Shown: piece after piece, positions 36,497-46,711 of the stretch
Layout: every line of letters starts with the position of its first letter
Numbering within the stretch: the first letter of the stretch is position 1
NCBI RefSeq assembly: GCF_001494635.1
Contig: NZ_LOJF01000011.1
Location: 1-64,000, forward strand
Direction of reading: 5' to 3'
DNA: 64,000 nt
Source: Tractidigestivibacter scatoligenes
GTDB lineage: Bacteria; Actinomycetota; Coriobacteriia; Coriobacteriales; Atopobiaceae
The notes under the pieces: model-generated
Told to the model about the DNA's origin: nothing
The model's database searches: none
The model's input: only the letters and a program-made list of their open reading frames with translations
Translations under genes and position numbers: made by a program

Positions 36497-37708
36497 CTAC
36501 CCCCGCACACCCTTCCGGCGCATCAGCGTGAACATCACGCCAACGGTGACTGCGGTCCCCACAGCGGCAATCGCGCCGCCCACAAGGCCAACGGCACCCA
36601 CACCCAGCTGCGTCACCGTAGCGCCGCCAATGGCCGAACCCGCGCCAATGCCTAGGTTAAAGAGCCCAGAATAAATCGACATCGCCACCGACGCCTGGTC
36701 CTTCTCGGTAATGTGGATGAGAATCGACTGCAGAGCCACGCAGAAGCCCATCTCGCACGCACCCCACACCACAAGCACGACAACGGTGGCGCCCAGCGAG
36801 GTCGCCGCAGGTAGCAGCGCCAGTAGGGCAAGCGTCTCCCCCACCAGCGACGCTGCGATGAAGCCCTTCTTGTGACCGTCGTAGAAGCGCGAGAAGAGAT
36901 AGCTGCCCAGCAAGCCGGCGGCGCCAATCACAACCAGCGCCGCCGTCACGCCCTGCGCGCTCAGGGCGACCGTCTGCGAAAGGAACGGCTCGACGTAGCT
37001 GTATGCCACGTACTGCCCGGTGGCGAGAAACACGATTGCCACGTAGAGCGAGACCAGCGGCCCATTGCGGAAGAGCTCGGGGAGCTTGTCCAGCGTGAAC
37101 TTCTCGCCGGCGCTGAGCGGCGGAAAGACCACGGCAAGATACACAAAGCTTGCAACCGCGACCAGCCCCACCACGGCAAAGGTCATGCGCCACCCAAGCG
37201 CAAGCCCAATTGCGCGACCCAGCGGCAGGCCAAAAATCTGCGCGATGGAGCTTCCCGTGGCAACAACGCCCATAGCCGCAGAGGCATGCCGCGGGCTCAC
37301 CACGCGCGCGGCTACCACCATCACGATGGACCAGAAGACCGCATGGGACGTGGCCACCACCAGACGCGAGCAAATGAGCAGCACGTAGGTGGGCGAAATC
37401 GCCGAGAGGAACTGGCCCGTGGCAAAGATGGCGATGAGTCCCAGCAGCAGTCGGCGGAAGTCAAAGCGCGACGCAAAGACCATGAGCGGCAGCGAGAAGA
37501 GCATCACGCCCCACGCGTAGACAGAGATCATGATACCGGTCTGGGCCTCGGTGAGCGAGAAGGTCTGGCCGATGTCGCTGAGAAGGCCAATGGGAATGAA
37601 CTCGGAGGTGTTGAAGATAAAAGCAGAAACTGCCAGTCCCGCCAGCGCCAGCCATTGACCGCGCGTAACTTTGTCGTCATTCCCCTGCGTCTTGCTGATT
37701 GAACCCAC
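36497..37708 (-). CDS. MFS efflux transporter (SotB/AraJ-like)
   Basis: 403 residues from GTG 37708. Twelve transmembrane segments are visible, with the sugar-efflux-like start LAGLAVSAFIFNTSEFIPIG followed by LLSDIG, the motif-A loop ASRFDFRRLLLG and a family-typical ATGSSIAQIFGLPLGRAIG. SotB-type proteins export sugars or drugs in exchange for protons. No operon partner. The substrate is unknown. Confidence 0.8.
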   Translation of the reverse strand: MGSISKTQGNDDKVTRGQWLALAGLAVSAFIFNTSEFIPIGLLSDIGQTFSLTEAQTGIMISVYAWGVMLFSLPLMVFASRFDFRRLLLGLIAIFATGQFLSAISPTYVLLICSRLVVATSHAVFWSIVMVVAARVVSPRHASAAMGVVATGSSIAQIFGLPLGRAIGLALGWRMTFAVVGLVAVASFVYLAVVFPPLSAGEKFTLDKLPELFRNGPLVSLYVAIVFLATGQYVAYSYVEPFLSQTVALSAQGVTAALVVIGAAGLLGSYLFSRFYDGHKKGFIAASLVGETLALLALLPAATSLGATVVVLVVWGACEMGFCVALQSILIHITEKDQASVAMSIYSGLFNLGIGAGSAIGGATVTQLGVGAVGLVGGAIAAVGTAVTVGVMFTLMRRKGVRG

Positions 37709-38000
37709 TATGCTTCCAGCCCTTCAAGCGTTTTGGTGCCTGCAGTCGTATTAGTTGTGAGGTGTCTAGTATGGGCGGTTGGGAGAGCGTGGGAAGCAGT
37801 TAGGGCATGGCTGAGCAAAACGGCCACATGTGTGCAAGCTCAGGAGACCTGCGATTCTGGCAGATCGTCAGTGTCATCGGTGACTGTTGAGAACAATTTG
37901 GACAGAATCGGCCAATCGGGGAAGGAAAATGTCGATTTACTTCTCAGCAGCAGGGGCTGAGGAGCCAACAGGGCTGAAGCACGGCACCGAAACGCGCCCC
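37709..38000. other. Intergenic region upstream of the MFS gene
   Basis: 292 bp with no supportable gene. A small inverted repeat GTCA-TCGG-TGAC occurs near 37872-37883, a possible operator for the MFS gene. Confidence 0.4.
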
Positions 38001-38309
38001 CTACGCGAGCAGCAGTTCCAGCGCAAACACAACGCCGCAGCATCCAGCCGCAACCTGCGGGAGGCTCGCCCCAAGCCACGCGGCCACAATGCCTACGACC
38101 AGCGCCGTCGCACCGGCAAGCAGCGAATCCGTCGCAGAGAGAATCGCAGGGAAGGTCATCACGGCAAGCGTCACGTATGGCACGTAGTAGAGAAACGACC
38201 GCAGGAACCGGTTGGTGATCGGCCGCCGGATGAGCGTGAGCGGCAAGATCCTGGTCCCCAGCGTGACCGCCGACATCACCGCAAGATAGGCAACGATGCT
38301 AGGCCGCAC
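38001..38309 (-). CDS. azlD: AzlD branched-chain amino acid exporter subunit
   Basis: 102 residues from GTG 38309, overlapping azlC by 11 nt. Four short transmembrane helices and the family pattern VTLGTRILPLTLIRRPITNR then FLRSFLYYVPYVTLAVMTFP identify AzlD. It forms a two-protein exporter of branched-chain amino acids or analogues with AzlC. The open frame extends further upstream but only this start fits the family length. Confidence 0.85.
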   Translation of the reverse strand: MRPSIVAYLAVMSAVTLGTRILPLTLIRRPITNRFLRSFLYYVPYVTLAVMTFPAILSATDSLLAGATALVVGIVAAWLGASLPQVAAGCCGVVFALELLLA

Positions 38310-39177
38310 GGCAGGCGTCCCCCTCTGGAGCAGGCACCGCAATCGCGGAGTCCGCGTCTCCTGCCTTCTCGCTACCGCCGTCCTGCTCGTCCACCGGGAA
38401 GAGCGCCGCCGCAAGCGCCGAGAGCGCCACGGTGAGAATGATGGTGCGCGTGCCCTCGGAGACTCCCGAGAGCAGTGGTGTCCATGCAAACAAAGCGCTG
38501 GTAGCAAAGCCGGCCAGCACCAGCCCCGCAATCACGCGGCTCTTGCGCGCGGGAGGGATGATGATGGCAAGGAACATCCCAAAGAGCGCCACGGAAAGCG
38601 CACTCACGACGCGCTCGGGAAGCACGCTGCCGGCAATCACGCCCGCCATGCCGCCAAGCGCCCATCCGGGAAGCGCCACGACCATGGCGCCGTAGCTGTA
38701 GTACGGGTCGGCCACGCCCGGCCGCGCAATCGCGATGCCAAAAAGCTCGTCGGTGAGGTCAAAACCCACCAGCACGCGATGGATGAGCGGCGTCTTGGGC
38801 GAGAAACGCTGTGCCATCGAGCAGCTCATAAGCAGGTAGCGGGCATTGGCCACAAGCATCACCACGGCCATCTCGAGAAGCGACCCGCCTGCGCCAATCA
38901 CGGCAAAGCCGGCGTACTCCCCTGCCGACGCGTTGTTGAAGAGGCTCGCAAAGAAGCCCTGCACCGCATCGAGCCCCACCTTGCGGGCGGCGATTCCCAG
39001 CGAGAACGAGACGGCCAGGTATCCCAGGGCAATGGGAACGCCGTCGCGAACACCCTCGCGCAGCGCCTCGCCATGGCGGGCGAGAAGCCCCGCCCCACGG
39101 TGGGCCCGACGCTCGCCACTCGCAAGCGCGCCCGTGGCAAACGCGTTTCTCGTCTCTGCAAACTCCACAAGAATCAC
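38299..39177 (-). CDS. azlC: AzlC-family branched-chain amino acid exporter
   Basis: 292 residues. The AzlC signature is clear: REGVRDGVPIALGYLAVSFS, NARYLLMSCSMAQRF and FGIAIARP, with about seven transmembrane segments. The C-terminal acidic tail (PVDEQDGGSEKAGDADSAIA) is extra. It is divergent from the LysR gene across a 150-bp region with inverted repeats, so control by that regulator is likely. Confidence 0.88.
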   Translation of the reverse strand: MILVEFAETRNAFATGALASGERRAHRGAGLLARHGEALREGVRDGVPIALGYLAVSFSLGIAARKVGLDAVQGFFASLFNNASAGEYAGFAVIGAGGSLLEMAVVMLVANARYLLMSCSMAQRFSPKTPLIHRVLVGFDLTDELFGIAIARPGVADPYYSYGAMVVALPGWALGGMAGVIAGSVLPERVVSALSVALFGMFLAIIIPPARKSRVIAGLVLAGFATSALFAWTPLLSGVSEGTRTIILTVALSALAAALFPVDEQDGGSEKAGDADSAIAVPAPEGDACRAA

Positions 39178-39237
39178 CCGCCAAACCTGCTCGGACTTCT
39201 CCGCTCAAAGCGTTCTGAGCACATTAAGCAACAGATT

Positions 39238-39292
39238 TAGTTATTAGTAAAACGAATGATTCTAATTAGTTGAGTAGCTATACTAATAACTA
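39238..39292. promoter_or_regulatory. Divergent promoter/operator between azlCD and lysR gene
   Basis: TAGTTATTAGTA (39238-39249) and TACTAATAACTA (39281-39292) are exact inverted arms with a 31-bp gap. Nested inside are ATTAGT (39265-39270) and ACTAAT (39282-39287). The region is very AT-rich. It suits a LysR-type regulator binding as a tetramer. Confidence 0.5.
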
Positions 39293-39327
39293 GAAACTCG
39301 AGGAAACAACTGAAGAAAGGGCCGCAC

Positions 39328-40224
39328 ATGCCTCAGCAGCCGGACGCACAGGCACGCTACTCTCGCTACTCAGTCTTTGTCGACGTTGTCGAGGAGGGCA
39401 GCTTCACCAAGGTCGCCAACCGCATTGGCTACACGCAGAGCGCCGTCTCGCAGACGGTCAAGGCCCTGGAGCGCGAGCTTGGGTGCACGCTTGTGGAGCG
39501 AGGCCGCGACGGCGTCACCCTCACCAAGGACGGGCAGCAGTTCATGCCCTACCTGCAGGCGGTCGCTCGCGACGAGCGAGCGCTTGCCGAGAAGCAGCGC
39601 GAGGTCCAGGGCCTGGGACGCGCCTCCATCACGATTGGCACCTTCACCAGCGTGAGCAGGAACCTTCTCCCCCGCCCCATGCTCGAATTCAGGCGCCTGT
39701 ACCCCTCCGTCCGCTTCAACCTGCGCCAGAGCGAGTACACCTCGATTGCGGAGTGGGTGCGCAATGGGGAGTGCGACCTGGGCTTCACCAACCTGGCAGA
39801 CGCAGAGTCCGCGGGTCTGGAGTCCCACTCGTTTGGCCCCGACCGCATGATGGCCGTGGTGCCTCCCGAAAACCCGCTTGCCGAGAAGGACGAGCTCACG
39901 CTTGCCGACCTCGCCACGCAGCCGTTCATACTCCTAGACGAGGGCCGCGAATCCGTGACGCTGCACGCGTTTGAGCAGGCGGGCCTCTCGCCACGCGTGT
40001 GCTACGAGGTCACAGACGACTATTCGATTCTCGCCATGGTTCGCCAGGGACTGGGCGTCACGATCCTCTACGAGATGATGCTCGTGGGCTTTGAGTCCGG
40101 CGTGGTGGTGCGGCCCATTCGCGAGGAGCCGCGGCGCACCATCACGCTGGGCTGGCGCAACTCTGCCACGCTGCCGCTGGCGGCGCGGCGCTTTGCGGAA
40201 TACCTCATACGCGAACTGGGGTAG
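39328..40224 (+). CDS. LysR-family transcriptional regulator
   Basis: 298 residues from ATG 39328 (GAAAGG upstream). The N-terminal winged helix (FVDVVEEGSFTKVANRIGYT, then QSAVSQTVKALERELGCTLV) is standard. The C-terminal periplasmic-binding-like sensor domain runs from about 90 to 295. It is divergent from azlCD and likely controls it; the effector is unknown, perhaps a branched-chain amino acid or analogue. Confidence 0.88.
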   Translation: MPQQPDAQARYSRYSVFVDVVEEGSFTKVANRIGYTQSAVSQTVKALERELGCTLVERGRDGVTLTKDGQQFMPYLQAVARDERALAEKQREVQGLGRASITIGTFTSVSRNLLPRPMLEFRRLYPSVRFNLRQSEYTSIAEWVRNGECDLGFTNLADAESAGLESHSFGPDRMMAVVPPENPLAEKDELTLADLATQPFILLDEGRESVTLHAFEQAGLSPRVCYEVTDDYSILAMVRQGLGVTILYEMMLVGFESGVVVRPIREEPRRTITLGWRNSATLPLAARRFAEYLIRELG

Positions 40225-40280
40225 CCGCGCCGCGGGCTGGGGTGGGGCCGGCAAGCACGCCCCCTGGCGCCCGCGCGTTC

Positions 40281-40355
40281 GTTGTTACCGGCCCGTCTTT
40301 GCTCGCGAGCGTTTTCGCAGATAAGGTCTGGCAGAAGCCACGGGCCGGTAACAAC
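40281..40355. repeat. Palindromic intergenic repeat, family 1 copy 1
   Basis: 75 bp with perfect 15-bp terminal inverted repeats GTTGTTACCGGCCCG/CGGGCCGGTAACAAC. Four more units of 73-76 bp with the same ends occur in this window. Confidence 0.75.
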
Positions 40356-40374
40356 GCGCTGTTGCATCAGTGGC

Positions 40375-40450
40375 GTTGTTACCGGCACGATAAGGAGCCT
40401 TTGCTGTTATCTGGGAAAACACCCGGGCATCGCCACGGCCCGGTAACAAC
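40375..40450. repeat. Palindromic intergenic repeat, family 1 copy 2
   Basis: 76 bp with 11-bp terminal inverted repeats GTTGTTACCGG/CCGGTAACAAC, 19 bp after copy 1. The interior is unrelated in sequence except short words. Confidence 0.75.
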
Positions 40451-40502
40451 GCGCAACCGCATCAGTTCTAGGGTCCCGGCCCGGCTTTGCTCGCGAGCGC
40501 CT

Positions 40503-41375
40503 CTACTCCCCCGGCACGTCCCAGGCAAGGCTCACGGAGCCCACGCCCAGGTGCAGCGAGACAACCGGACCGCCGTCACGCACCGAGACCTCCGCCTGCG
40601 GGAGCCTCCGCTTGATGCACTCGACCACAGCGCCGGTAGCTGCAGAGTTGCCGTACCCGGTCACGATGAGCAGCCCGTCGCGCGCGCCCTCGGGCACCTG
40701 CTTAACAAGCGACCTCGCCACGGCCGTGGTGCCGTGCGCCACATCCACGTCGCGAATGCCGCCCTGGTCAAGCATCATGATGAGGTAGCGGTCGAGCTTG
40801 CCGGCAACGGCGCGCCGTGTGGCGCCCAGCCGCCCGGACCGCTTGAGCACGTCGAGACGCGGCACCGTAAAGACGATTCCTTGCCGCGCACGCGCACCCT
40901 CAAGCTCGGAGAGGGTCTCCTCGAGCGTGGCGCCGCCCACGATGAGCCGCCGCGCGCGCTGGACGAGAAAGACTAGCCCGCCCGAGGTGGTCCACGAGTC
41001 GAGCAGCGCGATCCTCTCGCCATCGAAGCCCTCAGCTATGAGCTGCGCACGGGCCTCCTTGGCGCTCCTGTACGTTCCCGAGAGCCTCGACGACATGGTG
41101 ATGCACAGCACGTCCGAGCCACCCTCGAGGAGTCGCCGGAACGCCTTGGCCCACGCGGACTGGAAGACCGCCTCGGTGCCCAGGATCTTACCGTTGCGGA
41201 AGAGCGTGTCGTAGTCGTCGTTCTCGCCCTCGTAGACCTCGGCGCGGCGCACGCCGTCCACCTGATAGTGCATCGAGACAAGCGTGCAGCCAAGCGCCGC
41301 GGCCTCGGCCCGCTTGAGCGGGGCGGAGCTGTCGCACACGATTCCTATGGGTCTAGCAGGTACGTCCTCACTCAT
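40503..41375 (-). CDS. degV: DegV-family fatty-acid-binding protein (FakB-like)
   Basis: 290 residues from ATG 41375, overlapping the accDA stop by 4 nt (ATGA). DegV features are GIVCDSSAPL near the start, SSRLSGTYRSAKEAR, the LLDSWTTSGGLVFL segment and PRLDVLKRSGRLG. DegV/FakB proteins bind a fatty acid and present it to the FakA kinase for incorporation into phospholipid. Translational coupling to acetyl-CoA carboxylase supports a lipid role here. No FakA is in the window. Confidence 0.85.
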   Translation of the reverse strand: MSEDVPARPIGIVCDSSAPLKRAEAAALGCTLVSMHYQVDGVRRAEVYEGENDDYDTLFRNGKILGTEAVFQSAWAKAFRRLLEGGSDVLCITMSSRLSGTYRSAKEARAQLIAEGFDGERIALLDSWTTSGGLVFLVQRARRLIVGGATLEETLSELEGARARQGIVFTVPRLDVLKRSGRLGATRRAVAGKLDRYLIMMLDQGGIRDVDVAHGTTAVARSLVKQVPEGARDGLLIVTGYGNSAATGAVVECIKRRLPQAEVSVRDGGPVVSLHLGVGSVSLAWDVPGE

Positions 41376-43100
41376 GCGTCGAACCTCCCCATCCGACGGA
41401 ACCTCTCATAGCGCGCCGAGACAAGCTCATCGCCGTCCTTGCCCTCAAGCGCGGCAAGCTCCTCGCGGAGCCTGGCCGCAAGGCGCGCGGCGAACTCGGG
41501 CGTGCCCAGGCCAGCAGCGTCGATCTCCCCATCGACGATGCCAAGTCGCTCCAGCGTTGGCGCCGTGATCCCAAGCGCCTCGGCAGCCTCCCCCGCGCGC
41601 TTGGGCGTCTTCCAGAGGATTGACGCACAGGCCTCGGGGCTCACCACCGAGTACACGGCGTCCGAGAGCATGAGCACGCGGTCGGCCGTGGCAAGGGCAA
41701 TCGCCCCGCCGGAGCCGCCCTCTCCCATGATGACACTCACCTCGGGCACGCGCAGCCCACTCATGGCCATGATGTCGTCGGCGATGGCGGCACCCTGGCC
41801 GCGCTCCTCGGCCTCCATGCCGGGATATGCTCCGGAGGTGTCCACAAGGCACACCACGGGCCGGCCGAACTTCTCGGCCTGCCTCATGAGACGAAGCGCC
41901 TTGCGGTAGCCCTCGGGCTCCGGCGAGCCAAAGTTTCTGGCCACGCGCTCCTTGGTGGTGCGGCCGCGGTCCGTGCAGATAACGGTCACAGGGCGCCTGC
42001 CGAGAAGTGCGATGCCTCCCATCACGGCGGGGTCATCACCAAAGAGGTGGTCGCCGTGAAGCTCGATGAGGCCCGAGAAGGCCTGCTCGGCTACCGTGGG
42101 GACGCTTGCCCGGTTGGTGTCGCGCACGCGACGGACCAGGTCGTACGGCGTGACGGAGTCTACCTCGACAGCCGCCTGCGGATGCTTTGGCGCCGGCCAG
42201 CGGGGCTCTTCCGGGAAGGCCGCCGGGCACTGCGGCACCTCGTGCGAGACGTCGCCCAAGGCCGCGCGGTCATGAAGGAAGAGCAGGTACGCCAGGGTGG
42301 CAGGAAGCTCCACGCGCGCCACGACCATGTCCACAAACCCATGGTCGAGAAGGAACTCGGCACGCTGGAAGCCCGCCGGCAGGCGCTTGTGGGTGGTCTG
42401 CTCGACCACGCGCGGCCCGGCGAAGGCCACAAGGGCGTCCGGCTCGGCCAGGCAGATGTCTGCCTCCATGGCAAAGCTCGCCGTGACGCCACCGGTGGTT
42501 GGGTCCGTGAGCACAGCGATGTAGAGAAGCCCGGCGTCGCCGTGACGACGCACGGCATTGGTGACCTTGGCCATCTGCATGAGCGAGGTCACGCCCTCCT
42601 GCATGCGGGCGCCTCCGGAGACCGTGAAGCCCACCACGGGCAGGCCGGCCTGGGTCGCGCGCTCGAAGCAGCACGTGATCTTCTCGCCCACGGCACTGCC
42701 CATGGAGCCCATCATGAAGGCGGAGTTCATCACAAAGAGGGCGCAGCGCTCGCCGCCAATGGTGGCCTCGCCGCACACCACGGCCTCGCGCTCGTGCGAG
42801 GCGGCATTTGCGGCAGAGAGCTTCTCCTGGTAGCCGGGGAAGTCCAGCACGTCGTGCGGAGCTACCTCCGCGTCCCACTCCACAAAGCTCCCGGCGTCAA
42901 CGGTGAGCTTGATGCGCCGCCTGGCCGAGAGGCGCATGTGGTGGCCGCAGCGCGGGCACACGTCCAGCTCGCGCGAGAGGACCGTTGCCTCCACCACGTG
43001 GCGGCAGTGCGGGCAGCGCACCAGCACCATGCGGGGAGGCACGTCTATGGGGACCTCGGTGACCGGCCCCTCGAGCTCGTTCTCGCTCTTGTCGCGCGTG

Positions 43101-43108
<8 letters not shown>
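41372..43108 (-). CDS. accDA: Acetyl-CoA carboxylase carboxyltransferase, fused beta-alpha (AccD-AccA)
   Basis: 578 residues. The N-terminal AccD half has the zinc ribbon Cys32-x2-Cys35...Cys51-x2-Cys54 and VVGFTVSGGARMQEGVTSLM. The AccA half (from about 310) has VICTDRGRTTKERVARNFGS, TSGAYPGMEAEERGQGAAIA and EGGSGGAIAL. The two subunits are normally separate proteins in bacteria of this pathway type. They transfer the carboxyl group from carboxybiotin on AccB to acetyl-CoA, giving malonyl-CoA. The AccA N-terminal helix region seems shortened at the junction. It overlaps accC by 8 nt and degV by 4 nt. Confidence 0.93.
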
Positions 43109-44438
<1,330 letters not shown>

Positions 44439-44444
44439 GAGCCA

Positions 44445-44870
44445 TCAGTCCTTCTGGGGCACCAGGGCAAACGACATGTCCGCGACGCAGCAGATGTCCT
44501 GGCCCACCTTTGCCACGCCGTGCGCAAAGTGGAACATGCCGTGCGAGCGGGTGATCTCGCAGGTGAGCTCCACGGTGTCGCCGGGGCGCACGGGGTGCTT
44601 GAAGCGCACCTTGTCGAGGCTCGTATAGTAGGGCGTGGCGTCCTTGGCGGCGCCGCCCTGGGCGAGAAGCACGCAGCAGTTCTGGGCGAGCATCTCGCAG
44701 AGGATCACGCCCGGCACCACAGGGTTGCCGGGGAAGTGCCCCTGGAGGAAGAACTCGTCGCCCGTCACGTGAGTGTGGCCCACCGCGTGACCGTCAACCA
44801 GCTCGCAGTCGTCGATGAGCAGCATGGGCGGACGGTGCGGCAGGATGCCCTCGATCTCTTCCCTGTTCAT
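44445..44870 (-). CDS. fabZ: 3-hydroxyacyl-ACP dehydratase (FabZ)
   Basis: 141 residues. HRPPMLLIDDCELVDG, the catalytic His in GHFPGNPVVPGV and the Glu in ILCEMLAQ are the FabZ hotdog-fold signatures. It dehydrates 3-hydroxyacyl-ACP to trans-2-enoyl-ACP in each elongation round. No FabA-type or FabM isomerase is present in the operon, so the route to unsaturated chains is not shown here. Confidence 0.95.
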   Translation of the reverse strand: MNREEIEGILPHRPPMLLIDDCELVDGHAVGHTHVTGDEFFLQGHFPGNPVVPGVILCEMLAQNCCVLLAQGGAAKDATPYYTSLDKVRFKHPVRPGDTVELTCEITRSHGMFHFAHGVAKVGQDICCVADMSFALVPQKD

Positions 44871-44880
44871 CTTGAGCCTC

Positions 44881-45399
44881 CTAGTAGATCTTCATGAGGA
44901 CGCAGTCGTACTCGACGAGCTCGCCGTCGCTCACGCAGATGTCCACGACCTCGCCGTCTGCCTCGGCGGTCACCTCGTTCATGGCCTTCATGGCCTCGAT
45001 CACGCAGAGCGTGTCGCCCTTCTTGACCTTGGAGCCCACGCGCACGAAGGGCTCGGCGCCGGGCGAGGCGGCAGCGTAGAAGACGCCCACCATGGGTGCG
45101 CGCACGGCGATGACCTTGGTCATATCGAGGGGCTTGCCGGCGTCGGTGGAGTCCGCGTCTGCGGGGGCGGCGTCCTCGCCGTCGGCTGCGGCCGGGGCGG
45201 GCGCCGGGGCGGCAGGCGCGGCCGGTGCTGGGACGGCAGCGGCAAGCGGAGCCGGGGCGGCGGCCGCAACGGGAGCCGGGAACGCCTCGGGGCGCTCCAT
45301 CTCGATGGAGGAGTCGCCCTCCTCGATGCGAATGCGTGCCAGGCCGCGCTCCTGCATCACCTGCGCGAGCGCGTCCACGCGAGAACTGCTGGTGTCCAT
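44881..45399 (-). CDS. accB: Biotin carboxyl carrier protein (AccB)
   Basis: 172 residues from ATG 45399, two bases after the fabF stop. It has a short N-terminal helix, an Ala/Pro-rich flexible linker (about 40-75) and the biotinyl domain with the EAMKAMNE site, biotin on Lys138. It carries carboxybiotin between AccC and the fused AccDA. The birA gene that would modify it lies just upstream of the operon. Confidence 0.95.
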   Translation of the reverse strand: MDTSSSRVDALAQVMQERGLARIRIEEGDSSIEMERPEAFPAPVAAAAPAPLAAAVPAPAAPAAPAPAPAAADGEDAAPADADSTDAGKPLDMTKVIAVRAPMVGVFYAAASPGAEPFVRVGSKVKKGDTLCVIEAMKAMNEVTAEADGEVVDICVSDGELVEYDCVLMKIY

Positions 45400-45401
45400 T
45401 C

Positions 45402-46649
45402 CTACTCCCCCTCGTAGCGGCGAAGCACGACCACGGCGTTGTGGCCGCCAAAGCCCAGCGAGGTGGACATGGCCCACCTGCCGTCAAACGGCACCGAGTG
45501 GCCGGGCGTGTAGTCAAGGTCGCAGTCCGCGTCGGGCTCGGCCAGGCCGATAGTGGGCGGCACCACCGAGTCGCGCAGCGCGCAGGCGCAGGCCATGGCC
45601 TCAACGGCGCCGGTGGCTCCCAGCATGTGGCCGGTCATCGACTTGGTGGACGATATGTGCGCGGCATGCGCGGCCTTCTCGCCCAGCGCCTGTTTGATGC
45701 CCATGGTCTCGGTCTTGTCGTTGAGCTTGGTCGAGGTGCCGTGCGCGTTGATGTAGAGACCTTCGTCTGTGTCCATGCCGGACTCGGCGACGGCCTGCTT
45801 GATGGCGCGCGTGATGCCGCAGGCCGTGGGGTCGGGACTCGTGATGTGGTAGGCGTCGGCGGTGTTGCCGTAGCCGCAGACCTCTGCCACGATGTTGGCG
45901 CCACGCGCAAGGGCGTGCTCCAGCTCCTCGAGCACCAGGATGCAGGCACCCTCGCCCATCACAAAGCCGTCGCGGTTGGCGTCGAAGGGACGGCAGGCCG
46001 TGGCCGGGTCGGGGTTGGTGGTGAGGGCACGGCAGTTGGTGAAGCCAGCAATGGAGACCGGCACGATGGCCGCCTCGGTGCCGCCGGCGAGAATGGCGTC
46101 GGCATAGCCGTAGCGGATGGCGCGGTACGCCTCGCCGATGGCGTTTGTGCTGGTGGCGCATGCCGTGACCACGGGCAGCGTGGGGCCGAGCGCGTGGTGG
46201 CGAATCGAGACCTGCCCCGCGGCCATGTTCGCGATCATCATGGGCACGAAAAACGGCGAGACCTTGCGCGCGCCACCCTCGTTGCAGCGGGTGACCTGCG
46301 CCTCGGTGGTGCCAATGCCGCCCACGCCAGAGCCCACGTAGACGCCCAGGCGCTCGGGGTCGATGGCGCCCTCGGCATCGAGGCCCGAGGACTTCATGGC
46401 CTCGTCCGAGGCGACGAGCGCAAACTGGACGTTGCGGTCGTTGTGGAGCGTGTCGGGCTTGCCGAGCGCCGCGACCGGGTCAAAGTCCTTGACCTCGGCG
46501 GCCACGCTCACGCGGAAGCCGGTGGTATCGAAGGCCGTGATGGTGCCAATGCCGCACTTGCCCGCGACAAGGGCGTCCCAGCTCTCCTCGGCCGTATTGC
46601 CCACGGGGGTAATGGCCCCCATGCCCGTGATGACTACCCTGCGATCCAT
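45402..46649 (-). CDS. fabF: 3-oxoacyl-ACP synthase II (FabF)
   Basis: 415 residues from ATG 46649 behind AAGGGGGAAAG. It starts RRVVITGMGAITPVGNT. The catalytic Cys is in VVTACATSTNAIG, the two His in INAHGTST and SMTGHMLGATG, and the Lys in SSTKSMTG. It condenses malonyl-ACP with the growing acyl-ACP. Fourth in order after fabK, fabD and fabG, as in streptococci. Confidence 0.95.
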   Translation of the reverse strand: MDRRVVITGMGAITPVGNTAEESWDALVAGKCGIGTITAFDTTGFRVSVAAEVKDFDPVAALGKPDTLHNDRNVQFALVASDEAMKSSGLDAEGAIDPERLGVYVGSGVGGIGTTEAQVTRCNEGGARKVSPFFVPMMIANMAAGQVSIRHHALGPTLPVVTACATSTNAIGEAYRAIRYGYADAILAGGTEAAIVPVSIAGFTNCRALTTNPDPATACRPFDANRDGFVMGEGACILVLEELEHALARGANIVAEVCGYGNTADAYHITSPDPTACGITRAIKQAVAESGMDTDEGLYINAHGTSTKLNDKTETMGIKQALGEKAAHAAHISSTKSMTGHMLGATGAVEAMACACALRDSVVPPTIGLAEPDADCDLDYTPGHSVPFDGRWAMSTSLGFGGHNAVVVLRRYEGE

Positions 46650-46711
46650 CTTTCCCCCTTCTGGCGTGCGGCCCCGCCGCAGCCCCAGGTAACGCGAGCA
46701 GCAGGCAGAGC

